DNA of 36,164 nucleotides from the NCBI GenBank assembly GCA_012034595.1, contig JAAUPE010000067.1, positions 1 through 36,164 on the forward strand. Reading direction: 5' to 3'. The notes beneath the pieces were generated by a model, which was not told the DNA's origin, made no database searches, and saw nothing but the letters and a program-made list of their open reading frames with translations. Source of the stretch: Calothrix sp. CSU_2_0 (GTDB lineage: Bacteria > Cyanobacteriota > Cyanobacteriia > Cyanobacteriales > Nostocaceae). Shown here one piece after another: positions 1-8,559 of the stretch (position 1 is its first letter; each line of letters begins with the position of its first letter). The translations under genes were made by a program, and so were the position numbers.

Positions 1-603
1 CTGAAAAGTACTTGCGTCCGTTAAATGAATTGCCTGAGACTTTTGTGTCTAAAGTTATGCAAGGAGAGCCGTTGCCTTATTTGACTACTGCACAAACCCA
101 AGTTGTGAAGGTAATTTTTATATCTTAATAACTTATAACTACTTTGTCTTTTTAAGGAATACTACACTCAAGGCATTCCGTTGGAAGTTGTTTCTGGTTC
201 GGATGGAAGTGCCAATATGACATCGATGATACATCCAGGTGTTATTAAGTATGTTCAACATGTTGCCTCCTGGCTACGATATCAGAAAGATACCAAAAGA
301 GGTTGTGCAAGCAGCGATGAAAGGAGAAATGCCTGATTTGACTTTGTTGCCGCCCGACTTGCAGCAACATCTTCGTGATAATTTGGAAAAGATGATGGAG
401 AACTACAACGGAGCGGTAAGACACTGCTGGGTTGTTTATTCATTTTATATTTGTGTTTAGCCCGACATTACTGTTGAAGAGATTCTCCAAAAGTTGCCTA
501 AATTTGAGCAGTCTGCAGCCAACATGAACACTTTCTCTCCGTATGACATCAACGAGATTGATTCAGACTTGGTAGTCAAGAACTCACAATCCAATCAAGA
601 TTT
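1..603 (+). other. Fragment of a spliced eukaryotic-type gene (probable assembly chimera)
   Basis: An open frame from base 3 runs to 110, a GT...AG intron-like segment follows (111-156, 46 bp, AT-rich), then coding sequence to 415, a second GT...AG segment (416-460, 45 bp), and an open frame from 461 onward. Exon phases match at both junctions (36 codons before the first, 59 codons from 239 to the second). The translated exons share a weak repeated pattern (LPETFVSKVMQGEPLPYL against IPKEVVQAAMKGEMPDL), which supports real coding across the splice sites. Within the middle exon the frame changes between about 225 and 265, so one base is off there or the exon is decayed. Introns this short suggest a nematode or similar metazoan; that is inference. 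Cyanobacterial sequence has resumed by about 604, where a GCGTCTCTACATT repeat half begins. No protein family recognised. Confidence 0.6.
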
Positions 604-680
604 GCGTCTCTACATTTCAAAACAAAAACTTTTCTTGAATAACAGCTACAATTTTCTGTCACAAATAGCATAATAGAAAT

Positions 681-1865
681 GTGACTGATTTGTTAAACCC
701 TTTACTTTCACTTAAACAAGGACACTGGTTCAAGCTTATTTGCGGAGCCAGCTTCCAACATTTACCTGCGGTCAGAAGCTTAACACTAGCCTACACTTTG
801 GCGGGCGCTGACTGCATAGATGTTGCTGCCGATCCGTCTGTAATCGCATCTGCTCGAGAAGCTTTACAAGTTGCCTCATCTCTTATACCAGATTCTCGCA
901 AACTTGGCTACGGTAAAAATGCCAAACTGCCTTATCTAATGGTGAGTCTCAACGATGGAGAAGACCCACATTTCCGTAAAGCCGAATTTAACCCAGCCTT
1001 GTGTCCTCCAAACTGCACCCGTCCTTGTGAAAAAATCTGCCCTGCCCAAGCAATCGTTTTTAATCACCAACAAGAGAAATTTTCAGGTGTAACATCCGAT
1101 AAATGTTATGGCTGTGGTCGTTGTATCCCCATCTGCCCCTATGATATAATTTATACAAGTTCATATGTATCAACACCAGGAGCGATCGCACCATTGGTAC
1201 TGTCAACCGGAGTCGATGCCGTAGAAATTCATACCCAAGTTGGGCGTTTGCAAGAGTTTAAGCGATTGTGGCAAGCAATGGGTTCGCACGTAGAGCAGCT
1301 AAAGCTAATTGCCATAAGTTGTCCGGATGGCGAAGATTTGATTGATTATTTACATGCCCTATATGATTTAATCGCACCGCTTAAAAGTGCATTAATTTGG
1401 CAAACCGATGGTCGCCCCATGAGCGGTGATATTGGCGATGGCACGACAGTTGCATCTGTCAAGCTAGGGCAAAAAGTTTTGACAGCAAACCTACCGGGTT
1501 ATGTACAGCTAGCGGGAGGCACCAATAGTTATACCGTTGCCAAATTGAAGGCAATGGGGCTACTGGGCGATTTTAGATTGCCGATTTTAGATTTTGGATT
1601 AGAGAACCCCAATCAGAAATCCCAAATCCCAAATCCCAAATCCAAAATTGCTGGGGTTGCCTATGGTAGCTATGCCCGCGTACTGCTGTCATCAGTTCTC
1701 AAAAAATTAGAAGCTAAGGAGGTGAGTCACGCTAGTGCAATAAAGACCACACAAACTACTGCAAAAACAACTGTCCGCTTAGAGGATGACAAAGAACTGC
1801 TTTGGCAGGCAGTTGATCTAGCTCATTCTCTCGTTTCCCAGATTAAATCACAGCAAATAAATTAA
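681..1865 (+). CDS. ldpA: LdpA, iron-sulfur protein of circadian clock input
   Basis: 394 residues. LdpA is a cyanobacterial Fe-S protein that conveys light/redox state to the circadian clock in Synechococcus, changing period length. The sequence shows two four-cysteine clusters: C108-x3-C112-x3-C116-x3-C120 (CPPNCTRPCEKICP) and C142-x2-C145-x2-C148-x3-C152 (CYGCGRCIPICP), as in bacterial-type ferredoxins with two 4Fe-4S centres. The opening MTDLLNPL...QGHWFKLICGASFQ is a conserved LdpA start and fixes the GTG at 681. No strong Shine-Dalgarno is visible. Residues about 297-324 are encoded by an in-frame AAATCCC-type repeat, absent from a minimal LdpA. The gene stands alone; the ycf45-type gene follows after ~175 bp. 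Its native promoter probably lies in 604-680, to the right of the chimeric junction. Confidence 0.93.
   Translation: MTDLLNPLLSLKQGHWFKLICGASFQHLPAVRSLTLAYTLAGADCIDVAADPSVIASAREALQVASSLIPDSRKLGYGKNAKLPYLMVSLNDGEDPHFRKAEFNPALCPPNCTRPCEKICPAQAIVFNHQQEKFSGVTSDKCYGCGRCIPICPYDIIYTSSYVSTPGAIAPLVLSTGVDAVEIHTQVGRLQEFKRLWQAMGSHVEQLKLIAISCPDGEDLIDYLHALYDLIAPLKSALIWQTDGRPMSGDIGDGTTVASVKLGQKVLTANLPGYVQLAGGTNSYTVAKLKAMGLLGDFRLPILDFGLENPNQKSQIPNPKSKIAGVAYGSYARVLLSSVLKKLEAKEVSHASAIKTTQTTAKTTVRLEDDKELLWQAVDLAHSLVSQIKSQQIN
1570..1645. repeat. Short tandem repeat tract (AAATCCC/TTTTAGATT) inside ldpA
   Basis: A TTTTAGATT-type run followed by several AAATCCC-like heptamers, the same vocabulary as the intergenic tracts at 23459-23495 and 33307-33329. 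It stays in frame and encodes a low-complexity linker rich in N, P, K and S. Confidence 0.8.
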
Positions 1866-2039
1866 TTCTTAATTAATTCTTGATTAAGTCTTAATTCAAT
1901 ATTGCCCACTCGGACACATCGCTACGTCGGCGAGTTAACGGGTGTGTAAGTGCCACAAACACTTTATTTTCTGGTGAGGAAAACCTACCTCAAAAAAAGT
2001 GCCCACCCACTTTCTCTAAAAAACGTCACCATAAAAAGC

Positions 2040-3826
2040 ATGACGATTACAGACGATCTCCAAAAGTTGTTGAATATTTTGCCCCAAGACCTGCGGCAAG
2101 TTCTTGAGAATCACCCGCAACGAGATAGTTTAGTAGAAGTGGTCTTGGATTTAGGTCGCCTTCCAGAAGCCCGCTTTCATGAAGGAGCGGAATATCTGAG
2201 CAAAGCACCCATCACTCAAGCACAAATTGATGATTGCGTTCAGCGAGTGGGAATTTTTGGTGGAGATAATCGTGCGGGAATTGAACAAACCCTGCATCGA
2301 ATCAGCGCCATCCGTAACCGTACTGGCAAGATAATTGGTTTAACCTGTCGTGTCGGTCGAGCGATTTATGGAACCATTGGCATGATTCGCGATTTGGTGG
2401 AAACTGGTAAATCGATTCTCATGTTGGGTCGCCCAGGTGTAGGTAAAACTACTGCTCTGCGCGAGATTGCCCGCGTTTTGGCAGATGATTTAAACAAGCG
2501 CGTGGTCATAATTGACTCCTCAAATGAAATTGCTGGTGATGGCGATGTACCTCATCCAGCAATCGGTAGAGCCAGGAGAATGCAAGTCTCCCATCCCAGC
2601 GAGCAACATCAAGTCATGATTGAGGCTGTGGAAAACCACATGCCGGAAGTTATCGTGATTGATGAAATTGGTACGGAACTCGAAGCTTTAGCGGCGCGTA
2701 CCATTGCCGAGCGAGGAGTGCAGTTAGTCGGTACGGCACATGGCAACCAAATTGAGAACCTGATTAAAAACCCGACTTTATCTGATTTAGTGGGCGGCAT
2801 CCAAGCTGTGACATTGGGAGACGATGAAGCGAGACGACGCGGCAGTCAAAAAACGGTGCTGGAAAGAAAAGCCCTACCGACTTTCGAGATTGCCGTGGAA
2901 ATGCACGAACGCAGCGCTGGGTAGTTCATGAAAGTGTCGCTGATACAGTTGATGCATTATTGCGTGGTCGCCAACCAAATCCGCAAACGCGAACTATCGA
3001 TGAAGGTGGTAAAGTTGCGATCGCCCGCCATTTGACTGCTATTAACGGTAACGGCAACGGGAACGGTCGCAATAATGGAACTATTGCCCATGCCGAAGAT
3101 GCATTTGCTCCTGCCCGTCAAGTCAATGGCTGGCGTTCTTCGGGAAAAATGACCCCATTGCAGGCAGTTCCCAACGAACCAGTTAATTTATCGGGAAGCA
3201 GCGAATTTGACCGCTTACTGAATGAGGAATCGTGGGGTGGGGAAGACAACTTCGGTTTTAGCGCTCGCGATCGCGAACCGGAGGTTCATCGCGTTACCCA
3301 TCCAGGACCCAACGGTGAAGATTTGCCTTTGCACATTTATCCCTACGGTGTCAGTCGTCATCAACTCGAACAGGTAGTTAAGGTACTTAATTTACCTATT
3401 GTCTTGACAAAAGACATCGATAGTGCTGATACAATTTTAGCATTGCGATCGCATGTGAAAAACCACGCTAAATTGAGACAATTGGCGAAGTCGAGACATT
3501 TACCGTTGCACATGATTAAGTCGAGTACTATTCCCCAGATTACTCGCGGATTGCGCCGAATGCTCAACATGGACGACCCGGAATTTAACGACGAGCGGGA
3601 GTTACAATTGTTGATGCACAATGGCTCTGAGGATGAAATGGATGCCTTGGAGGAAGCACGGTTAGCGGTGGAACAGATTGTCATTCCCAAGGGACAACCT
3701 GTAGAATTATTACCGCGATCGGCTCAAGTGCGAAAAATGCAGCACGAATTAGTCGAGCATTATCGCTTAAAATCCGACAGTTTCGGTGATGAACCAAACC
3801 GGAGATTGCGGATTTATCCAGCTTAA
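2040..3826 (+). pseudogene. Ycf45-type AAA ATPase with C-terminal R3H domain, interrupted by a one-base frameshift
   Basis: The 5' part (2040-2924) encodes a SpoIIIAA/Ycf45-like P-loop ATPase: Walker [10 protein letters not shown] at residues 130-138 and Walker [10 protein letters not shown]. It ends at a premature TAG (2922-2924). The next frame carries on without a gap as [20 protein letters not shown] and ends at 3826 with an R3H single-strand nucleic-acid-binding domain (QHELVEHY...NRRLRIYP). Restoring one base near 2911 gives one 595-residue protein, the usual size of this cyanobacterial family. The start is ATG 2040, since LQKLLNILP follows at once; the GTG at 1950 would add an unusual 30-residue leader. 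The cellular role of the family is not established. The shift site is not a slippery heptamer, so a sequencing error or a recent mutation is likelier than programmed frameshifting. Confidence 0.88.
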
Positions 3827-3835
3827 TCTGAATTG

Positions 3836-3869
3836 AATGTAGAGACGCGAAATTTCGCGTCTCTACATT
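3836..3869. repeat. 34 bp perfect palindrome of the GTAGAGACG family
   Basis: Arms of 17 bp (AATGTAGAGACGCGAAA and its reverse complement) meet with no spacer, 10 bp after the ycf45/R3H stop. It could form a cruciform or an RNA hairpin ending that transcript. Relatives occur at 4991-5019 and 33331-33354, with a half copy at 604-616. Confidence 0.9.
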
Positions 3870-3942
3870 GTTTGTTGGTAGATAAATTTTTATTTGCATC
3901 TGAAATGATGATTTTAAGGCAAAAGACAATAAAATTTGTTGG

Positions 3943-4302
3943 ATGAGAGAAATAATTTTTTATCGTGCAGATTCAGAACGATGTCCTATAGAGGATTTTC
4001 TTGATTTCTTGTCAGCAAAACAATCGCAAAAAGTTCTTTGGGTATTACGCTTAATTGAAGAGTTAGAATTTGTACCTAGTCAATATCTCAAGAAATTGGT
4101 TAACAGTGATGATATTTGGGAAGTAAGAGTCAATTTAGGTAATAATACATTTCGTCTGCTTGGATTCTTTGATAATGATAGTTTAATAGTTTTAACAAAC
4201 GGTTTTGCAAAAAAGACACAAAAAACTACTCCATTTCAAGAAATTTATTTAGCAGAACAGCGCAAGAAAGATTATTTAAGTAGGAAGCTTAATGATGAGT
4301 GA
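3943..4302 (+). CDS. RelE/HigB-type toxin (Gp49-like family)
   Basis: 119 residues. Matches the phage Gp49-like/HigB group of RelE-superfamily toxins: a short basic protein with the pattern IEDFLDFL near the N terminus, then W-x-V-R ([19 protein letters not shown]) and a C-terminal [11 protein letters not shown]-type stretch. Members act as ribosome-dependent mRNA interferases; that is family knowledge, not shown here. The toxin precedes its antitoxin, as in HigBA modules, and its stop overlaps the antitoxin start by 8-11 bases, so translation is coupled. The region upstream is AT-rich, and I do not recognise a clear operator. Confidence 0.85.
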   Translation: MREIIFYRADSERCPIEDFLDFLSAKQSQKVLWVLRLIEELEFVPSQYLKKLVNSDDIWEVRVNLGNNTFRLLGFFDNDSLIVLTNGFAKKTQKTTPFQEIYLAEQRKKDYLSRKLNDE

Positions 4303-4570
4303 TGTAGAACGTTATATTAAAAAGCGTAAGCAGGTAGATGTTGAGTTTGCAGAAGATTTTGAATTAGGATACTCTAACTTTAAAGTTGGAGTATTGTTAG
4401 CGCAAGCAAGAGAAGCTGCTGGTATTACACAAGAAGAATTAGCTAGTAGGCTAAATTTAGATATTTCTATTATTGTGAATATAGAAAATAATGTTGAAAA
4501 TGTGGGAATTTTAACTTTAGAAAAGTATGCAGAAGCATTGGGGAAAAGACTTTTTGTAGAAATAAAATAA
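4292..4570 (+). CDS. HigA-type antitoxin, XRE-family HTH
   Basis: 92 residues. Residues about 33-85 form a Cro/C1-type helix-turn-helix ([20 protein letters not shown], then a recognition-helix region before [12 protein letters not shown]). Such proteins bind and neutralise the toxin and repress their own operon. Two ATG codons lie in tandem (4292 and 4295); either start overlaps the toxin stop codon at 4300-4302. Its place directly after a Gp49/HigB toxin supports the assignment. The N-terminal ~30 residues are rich in charge and probably form the toxin-binding part (inference). Confidence 0.85.
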   Translation: MMSDVERYIKKRKQVDVEFAEDFELGYSNFKVGVLLAQAREAAGITQEELASRLNLDISIIVNIENNVENVGILTLEKYAEALGKRLFVEIK

Positions 4571-4622
4571 TAAGTGTGATATGCCTTTGGCATTAAGCTC
4601 CGCTTATCGCAATTCTACGTAG

Positions 4623-4649
4623 GTTGGGTGAAACGGAGTGAAACCCAAC
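4623..4649. repeat. GTTGGGT...ACCCAAC inverted repeat
   Basis: A 7 bp stem (4623-4629 and 4643-4649) around a GAAACGGAGTGAA loop. This is a recognisable dispersed cyanobacterial intergenic repeat. It lies 53 bases after the antitoxin stop and may act as a weak hairpin. The rest of the 4571-5124 gap holds a GGCAAAAG tract (about 4843-4873) and the MITE-like element at 4940-5050; I see no gene there. Confidence 0.7.
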
Positions 4650-4939
4650 ACATGATACCGGGAAAAATAAATTATTGAATTACAAAAATATCCTGAATTC
4701 AAAATCTGATTAGAAGTTTATCTGTGGAAAAATTACCTTAAATAGAATCATATTAAATCGTCATAGAATCGCATTAATTCGTAGCGACTACACCAATTTA
4801 ATGTGAAGCTACATAGAATAGGAACTAAAAGCCTAGTACAACAAGGCAAAAGTAAAAAGGCAAAAGGCAAAAGAAATAAGAGTTACCGTATAAGCTTTTC
4901 AGGCATTTAAAATGGTAGCTTTATTTCCGCCATGCGGCA

Positions 4940-5050
4940 CTAGTGGTCTGTCAATTTTATTTTGATGGTTGTATACAAATCCAGAATTCCGTAGAGACGT
5001 AGCATTGCTACGTCTCTACAACCGTCATTTTTATCTTGACAGACTACTAG
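4940..5050. mobile_element. 111 bp MITE-like nested palindrome
   Basis: The outer 15 bp arms are CTAGTGGTCTGTCAA (4940-4954) and TTGACAGACTACTAG (5036-5050), reverse complements with one mismatch. The inner arms are 14 bp perfect repeats GTAGAGACGTAGCA (4991-5004) and its complement (5006-5019). The sequence between the two arm pairs is also partly complementary (GATGGTTG against CAACCGTC), so the whole unit could fold into one long hairpin. There is no coding capacity. Non-autonomous miniature transposon is the simplest reading; I cannot identify a partner transposase. Confidence 0.6.
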
Positions 5051-5124
5051 AGCTATTATGCGATCGCACCCAGTCTTGTATCTTAAACTTAAAATAGTGA
5101 TATTGGCTTCGGGGTAAATTTAAA

Positions 5125-5970
5125 ATGCAATTACATGAAAAATTAGAAAAACTCAAAGCGTTATTTACAGAAATGGAACAGGCATTAATTGCCTATTCTG
5201 GAGGAGTTGATAGTACTTTAGTGGCAAAAATTGCCTATGATATATTGGGTGAAAAAGCCTTAGCTGTCACCGCAATGTCTCCTTCATTGCTACCAGAAGA
5301 ACTGGAAGATGCCAAAATTCAAGCTGCAACGATAGGGATTAGACACGAAATAGTCGAAACCAACGAGATGGAAAATCCTAACTACACGTCCAACCCCATT
5401 AATCGTTGCTATTTCTGCAAAAGTGAATTACATGATACTTTAAAACCCTTAGCGAAAAAATTGGGTTATCCCTTCGTGGTTGATGGGGTAAATGCAGACG
5501 ACTTACAAGATTATCGTCCAGGAATCCAAGCAGCAAAAGAACGAGGTGCAATTTCTCCCCTGGCAGAGGTTGGAGTTAGCAAACTCGAAGTGCGTCAACT
5601 GTCACAACAACTCGGTTTACCTTGGTGGGATAAACCTGCACAACCTTGTTTGAGTTCCCGCTTTCCCTATGGAGAAGAAATAACTGTTGCGAAGTTGCAA
5701 CGGGTAGGAAGGGCAGAAATTTATTTGCGAAAATTAGGATGGGAAAATTTGCGAGTGCGATCGCATGGAGATACAGCTAGGATTGAGTTAGCATCGGAAA
5801 ATATCAAGGATTTTGTCGCAAACTCAGATTTAACAACAATTGTTTCGGCTTTTCAAGAGCTAGGTTTTATGTTTGTAACCCTAGATTTGGAAGGTTATCG
5901 TAGCGGTAAGTTAAATCAAGTTTTGAAAGTAGAAGAATTTAGGAGTCAGAATTTAGAAGTCAGAGTTTAG
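5125..5970 (+). CDS. larE: LarE, ATP-dependent sacrificial sulfur transferase
   Basis: 281 residues. LarE is a PP-loop enzyme that AMPylates the pyridinium dicarboxylate precursor of the nickel-pincer cofactor and donates sulfur from its own cysteine; the cofactor serves lactate racemase (LarA). The PP-loop SGGVDS is at residues 25-30, and the sulfur-donor motif PAQPCLSSRFPYG places the cysteine at 175, matching the catalytic Cys of characterised LarE. Other conserved pieces are NRCYFCKSEL (94-102) and DGVNADDLQDYRPG (120-133). LarB, LarC and LarA are not nearby, so the partners or target may lie elsewhere. The last ~10 residues (FRSQNLEVRV) are encoded by the start of a tandem repeat tract, so the natural C terminus may have been altered. 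Confidence 0.92.
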   Translation: MQLHEKLEKLKALFTEMEQALIAYSGGVDSTLVAKIAYDILGEKALAVTAMSPSLLPEELEDAKIQAATIGIRHEIVETNEMENPNYTSNPINRCYFCKSELHDTLKPLAKKLGYPFVVDGVNADDLQDYRPGIQAAKERGAISPLAEVGVSKLEVRQLSQQLGLPWWDKPAQPCLSSRFPYGEEITVAKLQRVGRAEIYLRKLGWENLRVRSHGDTARIELASENIKDFVANSDLTTIVSAFQELGFMFVTLDLEGYRSGKLNQVLKVEEFRSQNLEVRV

Positions 5971-6058
5971 GAGTCAGAATTTAGGAGTCAGAAGTTAGGA
6001 GTCAAAATTTAGGAGTCAGGATTTAGGAGTGAGAATTTAGGAGTGAGAATTTAGGAGT
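5936..6058. repeat. Tandem ~15 bp repeat (TTTAGGAGTCAGAAT), about eight units
   Basis: Imperfect copies of TTTAGGAGTCAGAAT run from the last codons of larE into the intergenic space, the later copies changing GTCAG to GTGAG. This is a typical short tandem repeat of filamentous cyanobacteria. Confidence 0.9.
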
Positions 6059-6203
6059 GTGATTGGGGATAAGGTTTATAATATCGGCGATTTTTGGATA
6101 GATAAATCGTTTGTTGATTCCTACTGAAAAGTATTGGTGAAAAAGCTGATGTTTGGTTACGCTAAAATTTAACAATATCCCATCCCGTGCAATGCGATCG
6201 CTT

Positions 6204-6878
6204 ATGGTTATACAATCAGCATCTTTGGCAGCAGAAGACATCATCTACCCAGAAAGCGACGGACAACCAATGGCAGATAACACCAAGCAATTTGAGTTGA
6301 TAGTCCTTATCAAAAAAAACTTTGATTTGTTATTTGCCAATAATGATAATGTGTTTGTTGCTGGGGATTTATTTTGGTATCCAGTCAAGGGTGATAATAA
6401 CACCCGTCGCGCACCTGATGTAATGGTGGTTTTTGGCAGACCAAAAGGGGATAGGGGTTCTTACTTGCAATGGAAAGAAGAAAATATTATTCCCCAGGTT
6501 GTATTTGAAATTCTTTCTCCTGGAAATACCCACCGAGAAATGATTGCTAAGTACAACTTTTATCAACGCTATGGTGTGGAAGAATATTATTTATACGATC
6601 CGGAAACAGGAGAGTTGACGGGTTGGTTGCGTGCAGAAAATGAACTGCAAGAAATTGCCGAAATAATTGGTTCGGTAAGTCCACGTTTGGGTGTACGATT
6701 TGAGGTATTCAATGGAAAGTTACAAATTTTTCGTCCCGATGGACAGCAATTTTTAACCTATTTAGAATTAGATCGACTCCGAGAACAGGAACGAGAACGT
6801 GCCGAACAAGCAGAAAGTCAATTACAAGCACTACGTAATTTACTAAAATCCAAAGGTATTAATCCAGACGAACTTTAG
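6204..6878 (+). CDS. Uma2-family (DUF820) restriction-like endonuclease
   Basis: 224 residues from the ATG at 6204. This start precedes the usual family opening (IYPESDGQPMADNTKQF); in-frame starts at 6153 and 6192 would only add unmatched residues. The Uma2 family has a PD-(D/E)XK nuclease-like core, visible as RAPDVMVVFGRPKGDRGSY, VVFEILSPGN and KYNFYQRYGVEEYYLYDPE. Hundreds of paralogues occur in filamentous cyanobacteria, often near mobile DNA, and the biological role is unsettled. The C terminus (RLREQERERAEQAESQLQAL) is a short coiled coil typical of the family. It converges on the capA-like gene, with 10 bases between the stops. Confidence 0.88.
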   Translation: MVIQSASLAAEDIIYPESDGQPMADNTKQFELIVLIKKNFDLLFANNDNVFVAGDLFWYPVKGDNNTRRAPDVMVVFGRPKGDRGSYLQWKEENIIPQVVFEILSPGNTHREMIAKYNFYQRYGVEEYYLYDPETGELTGWLRAENELQEIAEIIGSVSPRLGVRFEVFNGKLQIFRPDGQQFLTYLELDRLREQERERAEQAESQLQALRNLLKSKGINPDEL

Positions 6879-6888
6879 TTGATTTACC

Positions 6889-8037
6889 CTAATTGACATT
6901 AGCGACAATTTCACCCTTTCGATTAATCTCCACGGCAGTTTTTGGAAAATCCTTCTCCATCAAATCACGCAAAAGTCCCACAGTCCGAAAACGCTGGTCA
7001 ATGTGGGGAATTCCCTGTTTATCCATGCGAACTGGAATAATCTTACCTCCAACTAATTCCCCCGTTTGATTCAACTTCACTTCCAAAATCATCGAATAAC
7101 CCGTTTCTGCGGTTGTCGATAAAGTTCGATATCCTAAAAAATTCCCCAAAGAATATGCGATCAACTTATCTTTATATATTTCCATAGCACGGGGTACATG
7201 TGGTCCATGTCCCAAAACCAAATCTGCACCAGCATCAATCATTGTGCGAGCAAATTGTACCGAATTACCGCGATTTTCCCCATAAAAGTATTCCGTCTGA
7301 TTTTTAGTTCGCAACGCTCCTGTTCCTTCTGCACCAGAATGCATTGATACAATCACAACATCAGCTTTTTTTTGTGCCTCGGTAACGAGGTTTTTTGCTG
7401 CTTCTAAATCGTGAATCGAATTGTAATACTCGTAAGGTGCAAAACCAACCATTGCGACTTTCACGCGATTGGTTTGCAGTAATAATACTTGATTTTTCTG
7501 ACCGACTGTATCAATTCCAACTTGTGATAAATTCTTTACAGTATCGCGAAAACCGACTAAACCAAAGTCTTTAGCATGATTATTCGCAATATTAAACACA
7601 TCAAACCCAACATCTGCAAACAGTTTTGCATATCCAGGGGGCGAGCGAAAGGCAAATGTTTGTCCTCGATTAATATCTTTAGAACTGTAGGGATGATTTG
7701 TTAAAGAGCTTTCAAAATTACCAAATAAAATATCCGCACCTTGCAAATATGCTCTAACAGATTTAGGAATTAGCTGATTTTGATGATTTGGTAATCTGTT
7801 GTTTGGGTAATTAGTTCCAGGAATAACATCCCCTACGGCTTGGATTGTAATTAAGTCAGGAAAAATTTGTTCCTCAGTCGCAGGGGGTAAGATAGGTAGA
7901 GATTCAGATGGCTTTGGTGGTTTATCCGATGCCTGTATTTTTCCCATCCGAATCGCTGTACCAATACCAACACCAACAACTAAACAGCTAGTAATAAAAG
8001 TAAAAGAAAGAAATTTGCCGATCCATCGATTGACCAT
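6889..8037 (-). CDS. CapA-family metallophosphatase-like protein (poly-gamma-glutamate type)
   Basis: 382 residues from the ATG at 8037. That start places a single hydrophobic segment (FLSFTFITSCLVVGVGIGTA) right after a short basic N terminus, so the protein is probably membrane-anchored and faces the periplasm. The start at 8187 would add 50 unlikely residues. Calcineurin-like PGA_cap motifs appear in order: AVGDVIPG, FGNFESSLT, NIANNHAKDFG, VSMHSGAEG and GHGPHVPRAMEIY...YSLGNF. Bacillus CapA takes part in poly-gamma-glutamate synthesis; in cyanobacteria the substrate is unknown, so only the enzyme family is claimed. The gene lies just beyond the 3' end of tRNA-Ser. Confidence 0.87.
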   Translation of the reverse strand: MVNRWIGKFLSFTFITSCLVVGVGIGTAIRMGKIQASDKPPKPSESLPILPPATEEQIFPDLITIQAVGDVIPGTNYPNNRLPNHQNQLIPKSVRAYLQGADILFGNFESSLTNHPYSSKDINRGQTFAFRSPPGYAKLFADVGFDVFNIANNHAKDFGLVGFRDTVKNLSQVGIDTVGQKNQVLLLQTNRVKVAMVGFAPYEYYNSIHDLEAAKNLVTEAQKKADVVIVSMHSGAEGTGALRTKNQTEYFYGENRGNSVQFARTMIDAGADLVLGHGPHVPRAMEIYKDKLIAYSLGNFLGYRTLSTTAETGYSMILEVKLNQTGELVGGKIIPVRMDKQGIPHIDQRFRTVGLLRDLMEKDFPKTAVEINRKGEIVANVN

Positions 8038-8251
8038 GATGTTTGCACTCCCGATACCACGAACATAGTGTAGCTTATGAAGTTTAATATACACAGATAT
8101 CTGGAATTCTATTGTTAATCTTTTTAGACAAATTGCAATATTTGATACTTTAAGATTTGCGATCGCATTATTTCGGTGTAACATCATAAAAAATAACCCT
8201 CAACCAAATAAAAGTTTGCTGGTCAAAGGGTTTCAGAAATATTCTAATCAA

Positions 8252-8336
8252 CGGAGAGGGGGGGATTCGAACCCCCGTTGGCTTTCACCAAAACGCATTT
8301 CGAGTGCGTCACCATCAACCACTCGGACACCTCTCC
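8252..8336 (-). tRNA. tRNA-Ser(CGA)
   Basis: Read on the minus strand, GGAGAGG pairs with CCTCTCC to make the acceptor stem, with discriminator G at 8252. The anticodon stem-loop is ACGCA-CTCGAAA-TGCGT, giving anticodon CGA (serine, UCG codons). A long variable arm precedes the T arm GGGGGTTCGAATCCCCC. No CCA is encoded. The gene is complete, but only its 3' ~17 bases belong to the original chromosomal copy; the rest lies in the 77 bp repeat shared with the right end of the integrated element. Confidence 0.97.
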
Positions 8337-8345
8337 AGGCTTTTA
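8269..8345. repeat. Left attachment repeat (att), 77 bp
   Basis: Identical to 23068-23144. It covers tRNA-Ser from 9 bases upstream of its 5' end to the T-loop (GGTTC). Identity stops inside the T-loop on one side and at AGGCTTTTA on the other. The two copies bracket the integrated element. Confidence 0.95.
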
Positions 8346-8390
8346 CTATTCCCCTGCGCTTCCTTTCGCGCTTCACAAATAAAGCATAAC

Positions 8391-8419
8391 ATTATACCAC
8401 GACTTTTTCTATACTCCAA
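8391..8419 (-). promoter_or_regulatory. tRNA-Ser promoter supplied by the integrated element
   Basis: On the minus strand, -35 TTGGAG (8414-8419), a 17 bp spacer and -10 TATAAT (8391-8396) lie 55 bases before the tRNA. The spacer matches that of the right-hand copy at 13 of 17 positions, so the two promoters are diverged homologues. Confidence 0.75.
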
Positions 8420-8481
8420 GTAAAATTTTTCCTAAATTAACTTGTCACTCTTTTGGAGACACACTTTCACTAAATGGGCTG

Positions 8482-8497
8482 TGTAAACCTATTTACA
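8482..8497 (-). repeat. Element palindrome copy 1 (TGTAAATAGGTTTACA on minus)
   Basis: Lies 62 bp beyond the 3' end of the leftmost element gene. It fits GTA-N8-TAC. The asymmetric AGG centre reads on the minus strand, with the direction of the neighbouring gene. Confidence 0.8.
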
Positions 8498-8559
8498 ACA
8501 ATTCTCAGTTCTAGGTTCTATCCTCACCCTTTAAAGTAACCCCCAGTAGGTTTAGTTAA

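Noticed and set aside
2900-2925. Programmed -1 frameshifting in the ycf45/R3H gene
   Set aside because: The direction fits, but there is no X-XXY-YYZ slippery heptamer or following pseudoknot; a lost base is simpler.
5036-5065. TTGACA at 5036 as a larE promoter
   Set aside because: No -10 box lies at 16-18 bp spacing, and TTGACA is part of the MITE-like arm.
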